A DNA stretch of 64,000 nucleotides. Source: Myxococcales bacterium (GTDB lineage Bacteria > Myxococcota_A > Polyangia > Polyangiales > Ga0077539). A program made the position numbers and the translations under genes. Numbering within the stretch: the stretch's first letter is position 1; the number at the start of each line of letters is the position of its first letter. Shown here in pieces: positions 7,861 to 17,700 of the stretch. The DNA is taken from positions 1 to 64,000 of the forward strand of contig JAEUKI010000087.1 in assembly GCA_016793325.1 (NCBI GenBank), written 5' to 3'. Under the pieces are notes generated by a model that did no database searches, was not told where the DNA came from, and saw only the letters and a program-made list of their open reading frames with translations.

Positions 7861-8955
7861 TCAGTCGGACGTCGGGGCGCCGAGGTTCCAGAGGCAGACT
7901 TTGTCGGCCACGATCACGAGGCGCTCGCCGTCGCGAGACAGAAGGCAACCGCGCACGCCCTCGAAAGGGATCGCGCGAGCGCGCTTCGCGTTGCTACGGC
8001 TTCGCACGGTCACGAGCTTCTCTTCGGCGGTGACGAATCGATCGCTCGCGCTCGCGATCGAACCCCACGCCTTGCTGAGCTTTCGACTCTCGCCAGTGGT
8101 GAGGTCGAACTCCTGCGTATACCCGTACCAGTCATCGTACAGCATCGTGTCGTCGTCGGCGAACGAGAGGCCGTGGACCTGCGGTCCGCGCTCGACGACC
8201 GAACGATCGAGCGTGTAGTCGAACACATGAACGATGTTGTTCGTGTCGCGCACCGCGACGCGCGGCTGCGTCGGGTGAAAGACGATCTGCGCCGGGATGA
8301 ACAGCGACGCGAACTCTCGGCGCAGGACCTCCGTTGCGTCCTCGACGCGCAGGACGTGCAAGTATGACGGCCCCGCGTCGCTCATCTTGCCGATGTCCGC
8401 CCAGAACGCGACGTGCGCGAGGTCCGGCGAGATCGCGACGTTGGCCCATCGTCGGGGGCCCGAGCTCGATTTGCCATCGAGCGACGCGCCGCGGCCGCGC
8501 AGGTCGATCGATCGCACGCGGACCTCGTTGCGCGCGACGTCCCACTCGTGCAGCGCGCCGTCGGTCGCGACGAACATCACGCGAGCGCCGTCGGCGTTGG
8601 CGGTGACGCAGAGCACTTCGCGCCAGTCGCTGCCTCCTCGCGGCGCGCGCACGAGCGTCGTCGCGTCGAGCGCTCCGTGGGTCGTATCGAAGCGCGACAG
8701 CGTGAATCCCTCGACCGTGTCCGCGACGACAACGAGCCACTTGCCGTCGCGGCTTAGCGCCACGTCGCCGTTGTGCGGAGCGTCGAGTACGAAGCTCGGC
8801 AGCGAGAGCTTGGGGCTGGCGCTGAGCCAACGCTTGTACGTCGCGCTCGTCACGCCCGCTGACTTGTACGCCTCAGCGGCGCTCTTCTTCTCGCGCAGCG
8901 CGGCTTGAACCGCGAGGATCTTCTGGCACATCTCTGCGATCGTGTACTTCGCCAT
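7861..8955 (-). CDS. Beta-propeller protein with transposase-type N-terminal HTH, 364 aa
   Basis: Residues about 1-45 form a helix-turn-helix of the kind found in IS3-family OrfA transposases; the segment SAAEAYKSAGVTSATYKRWL matches the usual 'adv..k.gis.atfykW' pattern. Residues about 55-364 are a WD40/quinoprotein-like propeller: repeated 'LSRDGKWLVVVAD', 'ISPDLAHVAFWA', 'LSRDGERLVIVAD' strands spaced about 40-50 residues apart. The chain ends in a closing strand. The ATG at 8955 is preferred over the one eight codons upstream because the HTH starts directly after it. A sequence-specific DNA- or RNA-binding propeller is possible; the function is unknown and the fusion is unusual. Confidence 0.85.
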   Translation of the reverse strand: MAKYTIAEMCQKILAVQAALREKKSAAEAYKSAGVTSATYKRWLSASPKLSLPSFVLDAPHNGDVALSRDGKWLVVVADTVEGFTLSRFDTTHGALDATTLVRAPRGGSDWREVLCVTANADGARVMFVATDGALHEWDVARNEVRVRSIDLRGRGASLDGKSSSGPRRWANVAISPDLAHVAFWADIGKMSDAGPSYLHVLRVEDATEVLRREFASLFIPAQIVFHPTQPRVAVRDTNNIVHVFDYTLDRSVVERGPQVHGLSFADDDTMLYDDWYGYTQEFDLTTGESRKLSKAWGSIASASDRFVTAEEKLVTVRSRSNAKRARAIPFEGVRGCLLSRDGERLVIVADKVCLWNLGAPTSD

Positions 8956-9032
8956 CGTGTGAGGGTTGGTATCAAGCACGCGGCGCGGGCGCTACGAGGC
9001 TGACGTTCAGGAGAGACGGACGTGGAGGATCG

Positions 9033-9412
9033 ATGTCGAAACCGAGCAGGTACTACAGGCTGATCGTCGAGGGCGGACACACCGGGAGCTCGTATTGCTT
9101 CGTGAGCGGAGCGTTCCAGACACTCCACGCGATCCGCGCTGCGCTCGAGTCCGACACGCAGCTCACGGTCTTCGTGATCGGTGACCAGGCGAAGCTGGTG
9201 CCTTCTCTGGGGACTCGACGACCGACGGGAACCAGTGGACGAAGTGCGCGCTCGACGTTCGTGACACGGTCGTCGACGTCGGCTCGATCGCATCGTGCGG
9301 TCGCGAGGTCGCGTGTGTTTCGCGACGAACCGTTACCAGCGGCCGCAAGCGCCGAGCGGAGGGAGTGCCAACGAGCCGCCATCGAGCTGCGCGCGGACAA
9401 GCTCGAAGGTGA
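9033..9412 (+). pseudogene. Short gene with an apparent frameshift near 9195-9210
   Basis: From the ATG at 9033 about 55 codons read as ordinary protein ('SKPSRYYRLIVEGGHTGSSY' up to 'TVFVIGDQAK'). The same frame then turns into Arg/Ser/Thr-rich sequence typical of an off-frame reading in GC-rich DNA. The frame starting at position 9197 gives a more protein-like continuation (around 'SGDSTTDGNQWTKCALDVRD') and stops at 9410-9412. This fits a one-base frameshift, either true decay or a sequence error. Its 3' end overlaps the convergent lipoprotein gene ending at 9333. No family is recognised. Confidence 0.4.
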
Positions 9413-10394
9413 AGCCGAAGCTCGCGTGCGTTCCGACGCTGCCGTCGAGTTCGCTGCACTCGAACGCAGCGGGTGACGCTTCGCTTTGGCGAAGATCCGC
9501 GGCGGCCCACCAAGGAATCCTTCGTTCGTCGGAGTTGATGTACGGCCGCAATAGCTCGGTGAACCGTTGTCTCGAGATGAGTCCCCCGACGCTGCCGTCG
9601 CGTCCGTGTGTTTCGGTGAGCGCGACGCTCAGTCGAACGCGCTCGAAATCGAGGTGCGGCGTCCTTCGCGCTCCCGACTCAAAAAAGAAGGGAACCTCCC
9701 AGCTTCCTTCGCCGGACGCGACGAAGCGCCCACCCGTGATGCGACCCTCGATCGGAGCAAACGTCGGAAGCTCGACCTCGCCTTGCTCCATGGAGTCCGA
9801 CCAGAGCACATAGCGGCGGTCTTGTTCGATGCCGAGGCAGTTGGTTCCGAACCGCGGAATCGCTCGGTAGATCTTCAGCACGACGCGCGGATCGTCGTCG
9901 AGCGAGTCGACGCCGGTGAATCGAAACACGTACGACGCGGCAGAGGCTGAGTAGTTCGCCGCGACGTCCGCTGGCGAATACGAGCTGACGGTCGCCCATG
10001 CGAAGGCAGCGACGACCAAGTTCGCAGCGTTGTCGACGCCGCCGACGCAGTTCACTGGGCCGAGGCAGCCGGTGTTCGTTCGGCAGCGCCGCGTCGCGAG
10101 GTCGAGGTCTGCGAGCGGGCAGTTTTGCGTCGGATCGACGCTGGAGCGCGCATCGACCGCTCGGCACCCATGGGACTCGTCGCCGTCGATCAGGCCCGAG
10201 AACAAGCCATCGGCGTTGTAGCCTGGAGCTGTCGCGGGCGAAGGGCTCGTGGCTCCGCCGTACTCGGGAAGCCGCACGTTCGCGACCACGTACACGAGCG
10301 TTCGACCGGACAACCTCTCGACGTCGGGCCGCATTCGCGCGGGCGGCGCCGCGCAGCCCACGAGCACTAGCATCGAGCATCGCCACAGTCGCAT
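9333..10394 (-). CDS. Predicted secreted lipoprotein, 353 aa
   Basis: A type II signal peptide ends in the lipobox LVGC (Cys14), preceded by MRLWRCS. The ATG at 10394 was chosen because it places this signal at the N-terminus; 57 in-frame upstream codons are unlikely to be translated. The mature part has several Cys (about residues 80-120) and a long beta-rich region, with no family I recognise. It should be anchored in the outer or inner membrane leaflet facing the periplasm or surface. It diverges from the NlpC/P60-like gene at 10559. Confidence 0.8.
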   Translation of the reverse strand: MRLWRCSMLVLVGCAAPPARMRPDVERLSGRTLVYVVANVRLPEYGGATSPSPATAPGYNADGLFSGLIDGDESHGCRAVDARSSVDPTQNCPLADLDLATRRCRTNTGCLGPVNCVGGVDNAANLVVAAFAWATVSSYSPADVAANYSASAASYVFRFTGVDSLDDDPRVVLKIYRAIPRFGTNCLGIEQDRRYVLWSDSMEQGEVELPTFAPIEGRITGGRFVASGEGSWEVPFFFESGARRTPHLDFERVRLSVALTETHGRDGSVGGLISRQRFTELLRPYINSDERRIPWWAAADLRQSEASPAAFECSELDGSVGTHASFGFTFELVRAQLDGGSLALPPLGACGRW

Positions 10395-10558
10395 TGGGTG
10401 ATTGTCGCCGCCAATCGGTCCGTAGGACAACGGGCGCGCCGCCGGTTCGATGCCGTGCTCGCATGCGAACGCAGACGGGGACATCGATTCGTGTTCCCAA
10501 CAACGGGGGGGCACGGTGAGTTCACCGCGCCCCTCCGTCGCGCGACGGTTCGCCCGCT

Positions 10559-11458
10559 GTGTCATCCAACGCGCATTCCACCGTGCGCCGACCTCCGCTC
10601 GCCCTGGTCTTCGTCGCTGTCACGTCATCGTGCGCGGCCCACACGCAACGCACCGCGGACGCGCTTCCGCAGCGCTTGTCTCCGTCCAACGTCGCGGCGG
10701 TGTTGCGCCCGGGGGACTTCTTGTTTCGCTACGCTGACCCGTCGGATCCCGTGGACGGTCAGGTCATCAACGCGCTGATCCACGGCGGGCAGACCGTCGC
10801 GCAGACGACCTTCACGGCGATCAACACGACGACGCAGACCGTTCGAGACATCCTTCGCATGGAGCAGCAACGGTTCACGCAGTCGATCGCGTCGGGCGAC
10901 CCCAACGCGCTTCACATGGCGATCTACCTCGGCGACGGCGTCACGGCCGAGGCGTTCGGAACGAACCTCCAGGACGCCAAGGTCAACCAGTGGCGACTGT
11001 TCGCGCCGTACCGAGCGCGCACGGCGTGGCGCGTTCTGCGGCACCGGGACCCGCGCATCGCAGCGACGGTCGCCGAGGTCGCCCGGCGTTGGGCGACGGG
11101 ACGGATGACCTATCGTGTTCCGGTCGAAGTGTTCGTGCGCGACGCCGCGTGGGGACCCAACGCGCGAAGCAGCGCGCTCGCGTTTGCGTCGAGCTTCGAG
11201 ACCGCGGGCGGTCCCGACACATACAGCAACATGTTCTGCTCGCAGTTCGCCGTGGCCGTGCTGCAGAGCGCAGCGGCGCGGCACACGATCGTCGCGAACG
11301 GGACGCCGTTGACTCCCGCGGCGATGGACCAACTCCCGCGCGAAGCGAAGCTCGACGCCGTCGCGAGCCCGCTTCGCGTCTACACCGAGTGGTCGTCGAG
11401 CGATGCGTTCGAGCACGTCGGGCGCGTCGTGATCGAAGCGCCGTCGCCCGCGCCTTGA
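10559..11458 (+). CDS. Permuted NlpC/P60-like (YiiX-type) lipoprotein, 299 aa
   Basis: An N-terminal lipoprotein signal ends near Cys25 (VTSSC). The catalytic-fold hints are 'LRPGDFLFRY' (about residues 49-58), 'HMAIYLGDG' (about 118-126) and 'NMFCSQFAVAVL' (about 222-233). This order, with a His-containing strand before a Cys-bearing helix, is that of circularly permuted papain-like NlpC/P60 proteins such as YiiX/DUF830. These act on peptide or amide bonds in the cell envelope. The Cys225 and His118 pair would be the catalytic residues if the assignment holds. Confidence 0.8.
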   Translation: MSSNAHSTVRRPPLALVFVAVTSSCAAHTQRTADALPQRLSPSNVAAVLRPGDFLFRYADPSDPVDGQVINALIHGGQTVAQTTFTAINTTTQTVRDILRMEQQRFTQSIASGDPNALHMAIYLGDGVTAEAFGTNLQDAKVNQWRLFAPYRARTAWRVLRHRDPRIAATVAEVARRWATGRMTYRVPVEVFVRDAAWGPNARSSALAFASSFETAGGPDTYSNMFCSQFAVAVLQSAAARHTIVANGTPLTPAAMDQLPREAKLDAVASPLRVYTEWSSSDAFEHVGRVVIEAPSPAP

Positions 11459-11574
11459 GCGGGACGCCGACGCTTCGCGCGGCCGCATGTTTCGCGCCCC
11501 GAACGACGTCGGTTCTCGAGATATTCCTGAGAACTTTTCTCGCTCGTGGGCTTCGATACGCGCTCGAACACTCG

Positions 11575-12171
11575 ATGGCTCAACGAATCGTCCCGGCTCG
11601 CTTTGCGCTCGCGCTCGTGCTGCTCTCGACCGTCCCCACGGACGCGGGCGCTGACGTGATCTTTCGGCCGGGTGACGAGTATCGCGCGGACGAGTGCGTG
11701 CGTGGCGGCGCGGGAGCGCCCTGCATCGAACAAGAGGGTCGGGCGGGGCGCTGCCGCTGGTTTCCCTCGCGTCGGGGGTACTACTGCACGCCGTTGACCG
11801 AGTGCGAGCGGCGCGACGCTGGCGCTTCGTGTCGACCGATTCGCGGCCGCCCTGCGCACTGTGTTCCCGTCGCAGACGCTGGGCGAGGGTGGCCGAACCT
11901 CGCGTGTGTGGGTGACGACCAAGCAGCGGACGTCGCAACGACGGCGCACGACGCGAGCGCGCCCGATGCGGCGTTCGACGTCGCACCACCGCGGTCGAGC
12001 GCTACGCCGTCGATCGAGCCTGCGCCGAGCGCCGGACAGCCCCCGCCGACGAGCCGGTGTTCGTGCACCGCGGCAGGCGCTGGATCCGCCGGGCGTGCGC
12101 TCTGGGGTGTTGCTGCGGCGATCGGAGTCATCTTGAAAAATGCGCATCGAAACAAGCGTGCTGCGCGCTGA
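11575..12171 (+). CDS. Secreted Cys-rich protein with C-terminal hydrophobic segment, 198 aa
   Basis: An N-terminal signal peptide (about residues 1-26, ending in an Ala-rich site before DVIFRPGD) is followed by about eight cysteines in residues 40-115, a Pro/Ser/Ala/Asp-rich linker, and a short hydrophobic stretch (about 178-188, 'ALWGVAAAIGVIL') followed by basic residues. That layout fits an exported protein with a C-terminal membrane anchor. No family is recognised. The start ATG was chosen for the signal peptide; the same frame is open far upstream but overlaps the previous gene. Confidence 0.68.
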   Translation: MAQRIVPARFALALVLLSTVPTDAGADVIFRPGDEYRADECVRGGAGAPCIEQEGRAGRCRWFPSRRGYYCTPLTECERRDAGASCRPIRGRPAHCVPVADAGRGWPNLACVGDDQAADVATTAHDASAPDAAFDVAPPRSSATPSIEPAPSAGQPPPTSRCSCTAAGAGSAGRALWGVAAAIGVILKNAHRNKRAAR

Positions 12172-12305
12172 GGCAGAGCCTCGCGACGTCGGACCCGCTC
12201 GGCACGCGCGCTGCAACTTCGCTCCAAACGCACGGCAATTGCGTGATGAGTGTGACCTTCTGTGCCAAGCACGGGGAGGATCGCGACTCGGCGCGCGCGC
12301 TGCGG

Positions 12306-13232
12306 ATGGAGAACCTCCCTGTGAACAACGAATGGAAACGAATTTCGGCGGTGGTCTTTGCGCTCGCGGTCGGAGCGTGCGGCGCGGCAGTGACACCACG
12401 CGGCGACGCCGGTGACTCGGGCGTCGCTGTGTCCGACGCCTCCCTCTTCTGTCCATTGCCCGGCGGCGGTCGTTGTCCCGCGGGAACGACCTGTCCCGCC
12501 GGTGACGGCTGCAACACGTGCTCGTGTCCCGCGAGCGGAGGCAACGCGAGCTGCACCCTCATCGGCTGCGTGTCCGACGCGGGACCCACCACGGGCTGCT
12601 CGTCGAGCGCGCAGTGTGCAAACGGGCAAGAGTGCGTGTTCGGCACCTCGAGCTGCGGCCAAAACGGAACGTGCATGCCCACCGAGTCGTGCTTCGACCC
12701 CGAGACGTACTGCTCGTGCACCGGCGTGACGTACCAAGCGTGCCGCCCGACACGACCCACGGCGTTGGTCGGCCGCTGCGACAGTCCCACCCAGCGCTGC
12801 AACGAGCGCACGAGCTGCCTCGCCACCCAAGAGTGCATCTACACCGTGGGCGCTTGCGGCGTGGACGGACGGTGCGCTCCCATCAGCGATTGCGCGGCGA
12901 CCGCGGACTTCTGCGGCTGCGACGGATCGAGCTTTCGCGCGTGTCCTGGCCGTCCCACGCGCCCCGCCGCGAGCGAGACGCGCTGTACCGGCTCGGTCGA
13001 CGGGGGCGTCGCGGACTCGGGCTTCGCGTGCGTCGGCGCGCGGCTCAACGCTGCGGGCGCGTGCGAGCGGCCATCGGGCGCGGCGCCGGTGGAGTGCTGC
13101 ACTGGGTACAACTGCGACCAGAGCTCGGCGTTGTGCGAACGGCTCCCGCCGGTGTGCCCGAGCGGGTTCGTTCCGTCGATCGTGGGCGCGTGCTACGGGC
13201 CGTGTGTTCCGAGCGCGAGCTGTCGACGGTGA
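12306..13232 (+). CDS. Cys-rich secreted lipoprotein, 308 aa
   Basis: The signal peptide ends in VGAC (Cys25). The mature protein carries more than 30 cysteines in repeated short blocks of the type 'CxxxxxCxCxG', for example around 'SSCGQNGTCM' and 'GACGVDGRCA', which look like two or more diverged copies of a disulphide-bonded module. These modules resemble the small Cys-rich repeats common in myxobacterial surface lipoproteins. A GTG 15 bp downstream is an alternative start. A group of hairpins follows the stop codon. Confidence 0.82.
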   Translation: MENLPVNNEWKRISAVVFALAVGACGAAVTPRGDAGDSGVAVSDASLFCPLPGGGRCPAGTTCPAGDGCNTCSCPASGGNASCTLIGCVSDAGPTTGCSSSAQCANGQECVFGTSSCGQNGTCMPTESCFDPETYCSCTGVTYQACRPTRPTALVGRCDSPTQRCNERTSCLATQECIYTVGACGVDGRCAPISDCAATADFCGCDGSSFRACPGRPTRPAASETRCTGSVDGGVADSGFACVGARLNAAGACERPSGAAPVECCTGYNCDQSSALCERLPPVCPSGFVPSIVGACYGPCVPSASCRR

Positions 13233-13254
13233 GTGTCCTGTCCGACGGACACTT

Positions 13255-13317
13255 GTCCGCTCGAGCGGACGCTCGAGCGCGTTGGTGAGCCGATTTCCAC
13301 GGGATTTTCCCGTGGAA
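13255..13317 (+). terminator. Hairpin cluster between the Cys-rich lipoprotein and the EreA-like gene
   Basis: A 16-bp perfect palindrome GTCCGCTCGAGCGGAC lies at 13255-13270. A second hairpin has stems TTCCACGGG (13295-13303) and CCCGTGGAA (13309-13317) around ATTTT. They lie in the 110-bp gap between two plus-strand genes. The second hairpin has no U-run after it, so a Rho-independent role is uncertain; a role in ending the 12306-13232 transcript is most likely. Confidence 0.45.
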
Positions 13318-13342
13318 CGTTCGCTGCACTCCGACCTCGCTC

Positions 13343-14707
13343 ATGCGAATCGTCACGCTCTCCGCTGCGCTCGCGCTCGCTGCGTGCGCGCCCGTTCCCG
13401 TCACGACGACCGACGCGTCGAGCGACAGCGTTGTGCCCGATGCCGTCGTCGACGCAGGTCCGTCGCTTCCATCCAACGTGTTCGCCCTCGCGGGCCTGGA
13501 TCCGACGTTGCCTACCGCAGACCTCGAGCCCCTCGGCGCGATGGCGCAAAACGCCGACGTCGTGGCCTTCGGCGAGACGGTTCACACCTCGGGCGGCTTC
13601 TATCGCGCCAAGTCGCGGGCGATTCGGTACCTCGTGCGCGAGCGTGGATTTCGCCTCGTGAGCTTCGAGTCGCCGTGGCGCAACGCCGAGCGCGTCGAGC
13701 GGTACGTTCAACAGTGCGAGGGGACCGCGGAGGACGCAGCGAGGGCGCTCCATACGATCTGGTGGGATCGATCGGTCCCCGAGCTCCTCCGCTGGATGTG
13801 CCAGTGGAACACCGAGCATCCCGCGGATCGCGTTCACTTCAGCGGGTTCGACATTCGGCAACCGTGGACCGACGTGCCCGCGCTGCGGACGTACTTCACG
13901 GCGAACGCGCCGGACGTCTCTGTGCGCCTCGTCGACGGGCTCGCGCGGTGCTTCGGCGCGGGTTTCAGCGACGAAGAGATGTTCTTCCGAGACGCGACCG
14001 TACGCGCGATCTACGAGGGCCGCGCGCGCGTCTCGGTCGACGACAACGCCGCGTGTACGCAAGGGCTCGCCGCGGTTCGAGACTACTTGCAACGCGAGCG
14101 CGTGAGGCTCGTCAGCGCCGCGGGCGAAGGCGAGTGGGAGCTCGCGCGACTCGCGGCGGTGAGCATCGAGGGCTTCCAGCTCGCCGCGTTCGAAGCGGTG
14201 TCGCGACGCTCGCTGACCCGCGGTCAGAGCGGTCGCGACGCGGCGATGGCAGACGCGTTCACGACCTTGCGACGGCTGCGCTTCGCGGGGATGCGCGCTG
14301 CTGTTTGGACGCACAACCTCCACGTCACGCATCACACCGAAGCGCTCGTGCAGACTCCGTATCCCAACGCGATCACCTTCGGAACGCTTCTCCAACGCGC
14401 GCTCGGCGCTCGATACGTCGGCGTCGCGGTCGTCGGCTACAACGTCGGCTACAACTGGTTCGAGGGCCCCGCGACGCTCGAGATGCCGTCCGAACAGAGC
14501 GTCGAGACGCTGCTTCACGGGTTGGGGCTCGCGGTCGCGTGGGTAGACCTACGAGCGCCCGGCGCGCGCCCGTTGCTCGACGCGCAAGCGCTCTACGACC
14601 TCGGCCCCGAGTACCTCGCGCCGGCGGCCCACTACGACGGACTCTTGTACGTCGACGCGCCCGAGGGAGCGACGTACTTCACGCCGCAGTCACCGTTCGC
14701 GCGATAG
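13343..14707 (+). CDS. Erythromycin-esterase-family lipoprotein, 454 aa
   Basis: A lipobox (LAAC, Cys15) is followed by an Asp/Ser/Val-rich linker and an EreA-type domain. The hallmark motif 'VVAFGETVHTSGGFYRAK' (about residues 73-90) carries Glu78 and His81, 'RGFRLVSFES' (about 101-110) supplies Glu109, and 'THNLHVTHHTEAL' (about 328-340) contributes the second histidine group. Characterised relatives hydrolyse macrolide lactones, but many family members have other or unknown substrates, and a periplasm-facing lipoprotein form is atypical. Resistance activity should not be assumed. Start: the first ATG, which directly opens the signal peptide. Confidence 0.85.
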   Translation: MRIVTLSAALALAACAPVPVTTTDASSDSVVPDAVVDAGPSLPSNVFALAGLDPTLPTADLEPLGAMAQNADVVAFGETVHTSGGFYRAKSRAIRYLVRERGFRLVSFESPWRNAERVERYVQQCEGTAEDAARALHTIWWDRSVPELLRWMCQWNTEHPADRVHFSGFDIRQPWTDVPALRTYFTANAPDVSVRLVDGLARCFGAGFSDEEMFFRDATVRAIYEGRARVSVDDNAACTQGLAAVRDYLQRERVRLVSAAGEGEWELARLAAVSIEGFQLAAFEAVSRRSLTRGQSGRDAAMADAFTTLRRLRFAGMRAAVWTHNLHVTHHTEALVQTPYPNAITFGTLLQRALGARYVGVAVVGYNVGYNWFEGPATLEMPSEQSVETLLHGLGLAVAWVDLRAPGARPLLDAQALYDLGPEYLAPAAHYDGLLYVDAPEGATYFTPQSPFAR

Positions 14708-14792
14708 CGAGCGCCGAGACGCGTGATCGACTGCGAACGCGCGCTCCCAATCGGCGCGGCGCTGGGCGTACGCTTCGGTCGCGAGGCGAAGC

Positions 14793-17700
14793 ATGATCGA
14801 GCGTCGAGTCGATGCGAGGGGATGTTCACCGGCGTTTCGACGCGGCGCGACGCTGGTAGCGCTCCTCGTGTTGTCGGGATGCACTGGTCGTGCGCATCGA
14901 CCAACGTCCGTCGCGTCGAGCGCGCAGCGCGCCGTTCGCTGGAGCGTTCGCCGTCAGCTTCCAGCGCCATGGACGCCCTCGCGAGGAACAGCGGTCCGGC
15001 TCGTCGGGCGCGACTCCGACGGCAGGCTGCTCTTGGTGTTCGGCGGGATGCGCGCGACGCTCGACGGGAGCGTGGCGAGGCTCGCGCCGACGGCCTTTGC
15101 GTCGCCGCTCGTTCGAGCGATCCGCGTCGCTCGCGAGGCTTCGAGCGCGAGATTCGTGTTTCTGTCCTCCGACGGGCTCGTCGCGCGAGCCGAGCGCTTC
15201 GACGGAGCCGCCGAGCCGCTCGGCGAAGTCCCTGGTCCTTGGCGCGAGGTTCAGTCCGAGGGAGCAGCGCTCACGATCATCGACGCGCGCGGGAGACTCT
15301 GGGTCACGGACGGAGAGAGCTCTGTCGCGCAGATTCAACCGCCTGCTGCGCACCTGGCGTTCGTGTCGGCGGCGTTCGTGTCCGCGTCGAGCGGCGTCGC
15401 CGTGGTCGATGGCGGAGGCGCGTTTCGCTTCGATCGCGCGCGTGGCTGGCGTCCGATGCTCCCTTCGCGCGCGGCGTACCTGAGCGTTCTGCGACGACGA
15501 AACGGCTCGCTCGCGGACGTGACGATGCTCGCGCGCGGGCAGTGGCTGAGCGCGAGCGATGAAGGATCGGTCGCGCGCTCGGAGCCGGTCCCTGCAGCGA
15601 CGGCGACGGATGACGACACGAGCGACTCGAATTCGTGGTCAGCGAGCGAGGCGCAGACGCCGTTTCGCGACGCGGTGCTCGGGCCCGAGCAAGAGCGCGC
15701 GCTGTTCGTCGCGCTCTGGACACGCGCGCCCGAGAGCGCGCTGATCGCGCCCGCAGCCGTGGGCCCCACCGCGCGAGGAACGGTGTTCGTGTCCGTGCGA
15801 CAGTGGCTCTACGAGGTGGACATCACCGCGGGTGCGGGCGTGCAACCGCGATTGGCCGCTGAACTTCCAGCGGACGCGGCGTTCGTCTCGACGCGTTGGG
15901 GCGCGGCTGCGTGGGACCCGCGAGCGGGCGACGGGCCCGATCGCACCCAGCGCGCGCTGCTCGTGACGATGGACGGAGCTGCGCCACGAACGCGCGAAGC
16001 GCCCGCGGGATCCCTCGTGGACGGCGTGGTCGACAACGCCGGCCGCCTCGTCGTCGAGCGCTGCGATGGCGCACAACCCGACGCAGCGGACGAACCAAAC
16101 AGACCAGCGCTCTGCGTGCGCTCGCTCACCGACGCTCGCGCGCGCCCGCGGACGGTGCCGCTCCGCGCGCAGGGAGGTCTGTCGTCCGTACGGCGCATCT
16201 TCGCCGTCTCTGGAGACACCGCCGCGGTCTCGATCGGCCGCCGCGTCGAGCCGGGCTCGATCGATCGTCAGGTGGGACGACTGGCGCTCGTCGACTTGAA
16301 TACCGGTGTCGTGACGTTCGCGGGCGGAGAGCCCGGCGTCTCGTCCAGCGATTCGCCGCACGATCGCGCGCTCGCGGCGCGCTTCGTCGATCCCGAGCAC
16401 GTGACGCTCGCGCCGGTCGACGGCGCCGATCCGCGTCGCCCGCAGGTGCGTGCCGTGCTCGTCGCGCGCGACGGGTCGGTTCGCGCGCTCGCGACGCCCA
16501 CGGGCACCGAGTGTTCGGCGTACCTCGACGCGCGGCGCGCGGTCGCGGTTCACCGAGCGTCTACCAGCGAAACGACTGCCGAGGCCCCCGCGGGGTCGGC
16601 ATTGGCGCTCTCAGTGAGCGAGGACGGCGGTGGTCACTGGCGTCGCCTCGCGCTCTCCGACGCGCTCGCTCGACGGCTTCGCGGGGGCTGCTCTGCGGAG
16701 TGTTCTCCGCGCGCGTGCACCCTCGGCGACCTCGTCGTGACGGTCTCGACGGACGGCGAGGATGGCGAGCCGCTGACGTTTCGGAGCGCGAGCGTCGCGC
16801 CCGCAGCGCCAGAGCCCGAGCGCAGCTCGCAGACTCCGTACGGCCTCGAGTGCTCAGAGGGCGCTGCTCCACGCGACGTTGTACTCGCGCCAGACGCTCG
16901 CTGGTCGCGCGTCACGGCGCTCAACGGAACCGCTGGCGTACGCGCGTGGCTCGAAGGGTCTTCGACGACCCGCGCGGACGCTGGCGCTCGCGCCGCCTCG
17001 GCGACGCAGCGCGTGCGCTGGCTCTACGGCGACGACGGTGCGTCACGCGCGCGCACGAGCCTCGGGCTCGGCGGTTGGTATCGACCGGGATTCGGCGCGG
17101 CTCCATCGGTGTTGCACGTCGCCGCGGACGCGCTCGTTCTGCGCGCGCCGGGGGCGTTTGGCGAACGAGACAACGTGCTCGTCGCCGTCGATCGCGAGCC
17201 GAGCACGATCGTGAGCACGTCTCAAGAAGCAGCAGCCGAGGTCGAGGTCGTCGAGGCCGCGCCGGGGCGGTGGCTCGCGCGCTTCTATGGAGCGCTGGGC
17301 GTACAGCGAGACGCAACGGCGACGGCGTTGTCGTTCGCAGAGCCTTCGGCGCGCCCGTTCGATTTCGACCGGCTGTATCTGCTCGGACGAGACGGCGCGA
17401 TCCTCTCGCGCGTCGAGTATGCGTGGCGGCGATGGGGCGGAAGAGAGCGCGCTCGGGGCTTTGCGCGGACCGTCGGAGAACCCAACGGTGACAACGTCTT
17501 CTACGCGGTCGAGTCCGAGCCGGGCGGCCCCGTGTGGCTGCTCGATCTTTCGTTGCCTTCGACGCAAGACCGATCGCGCGTGGTGCGCGCGTTGCCGACG
17601 GAGCTTCGACCCTGCGCTGGCCCGCCGCCCGCGCGATATACGTTGCTCGCAGGGCGGTGGAACAACGGCGGGTTCTTTCGCGAAGGCACGATGAACGACC

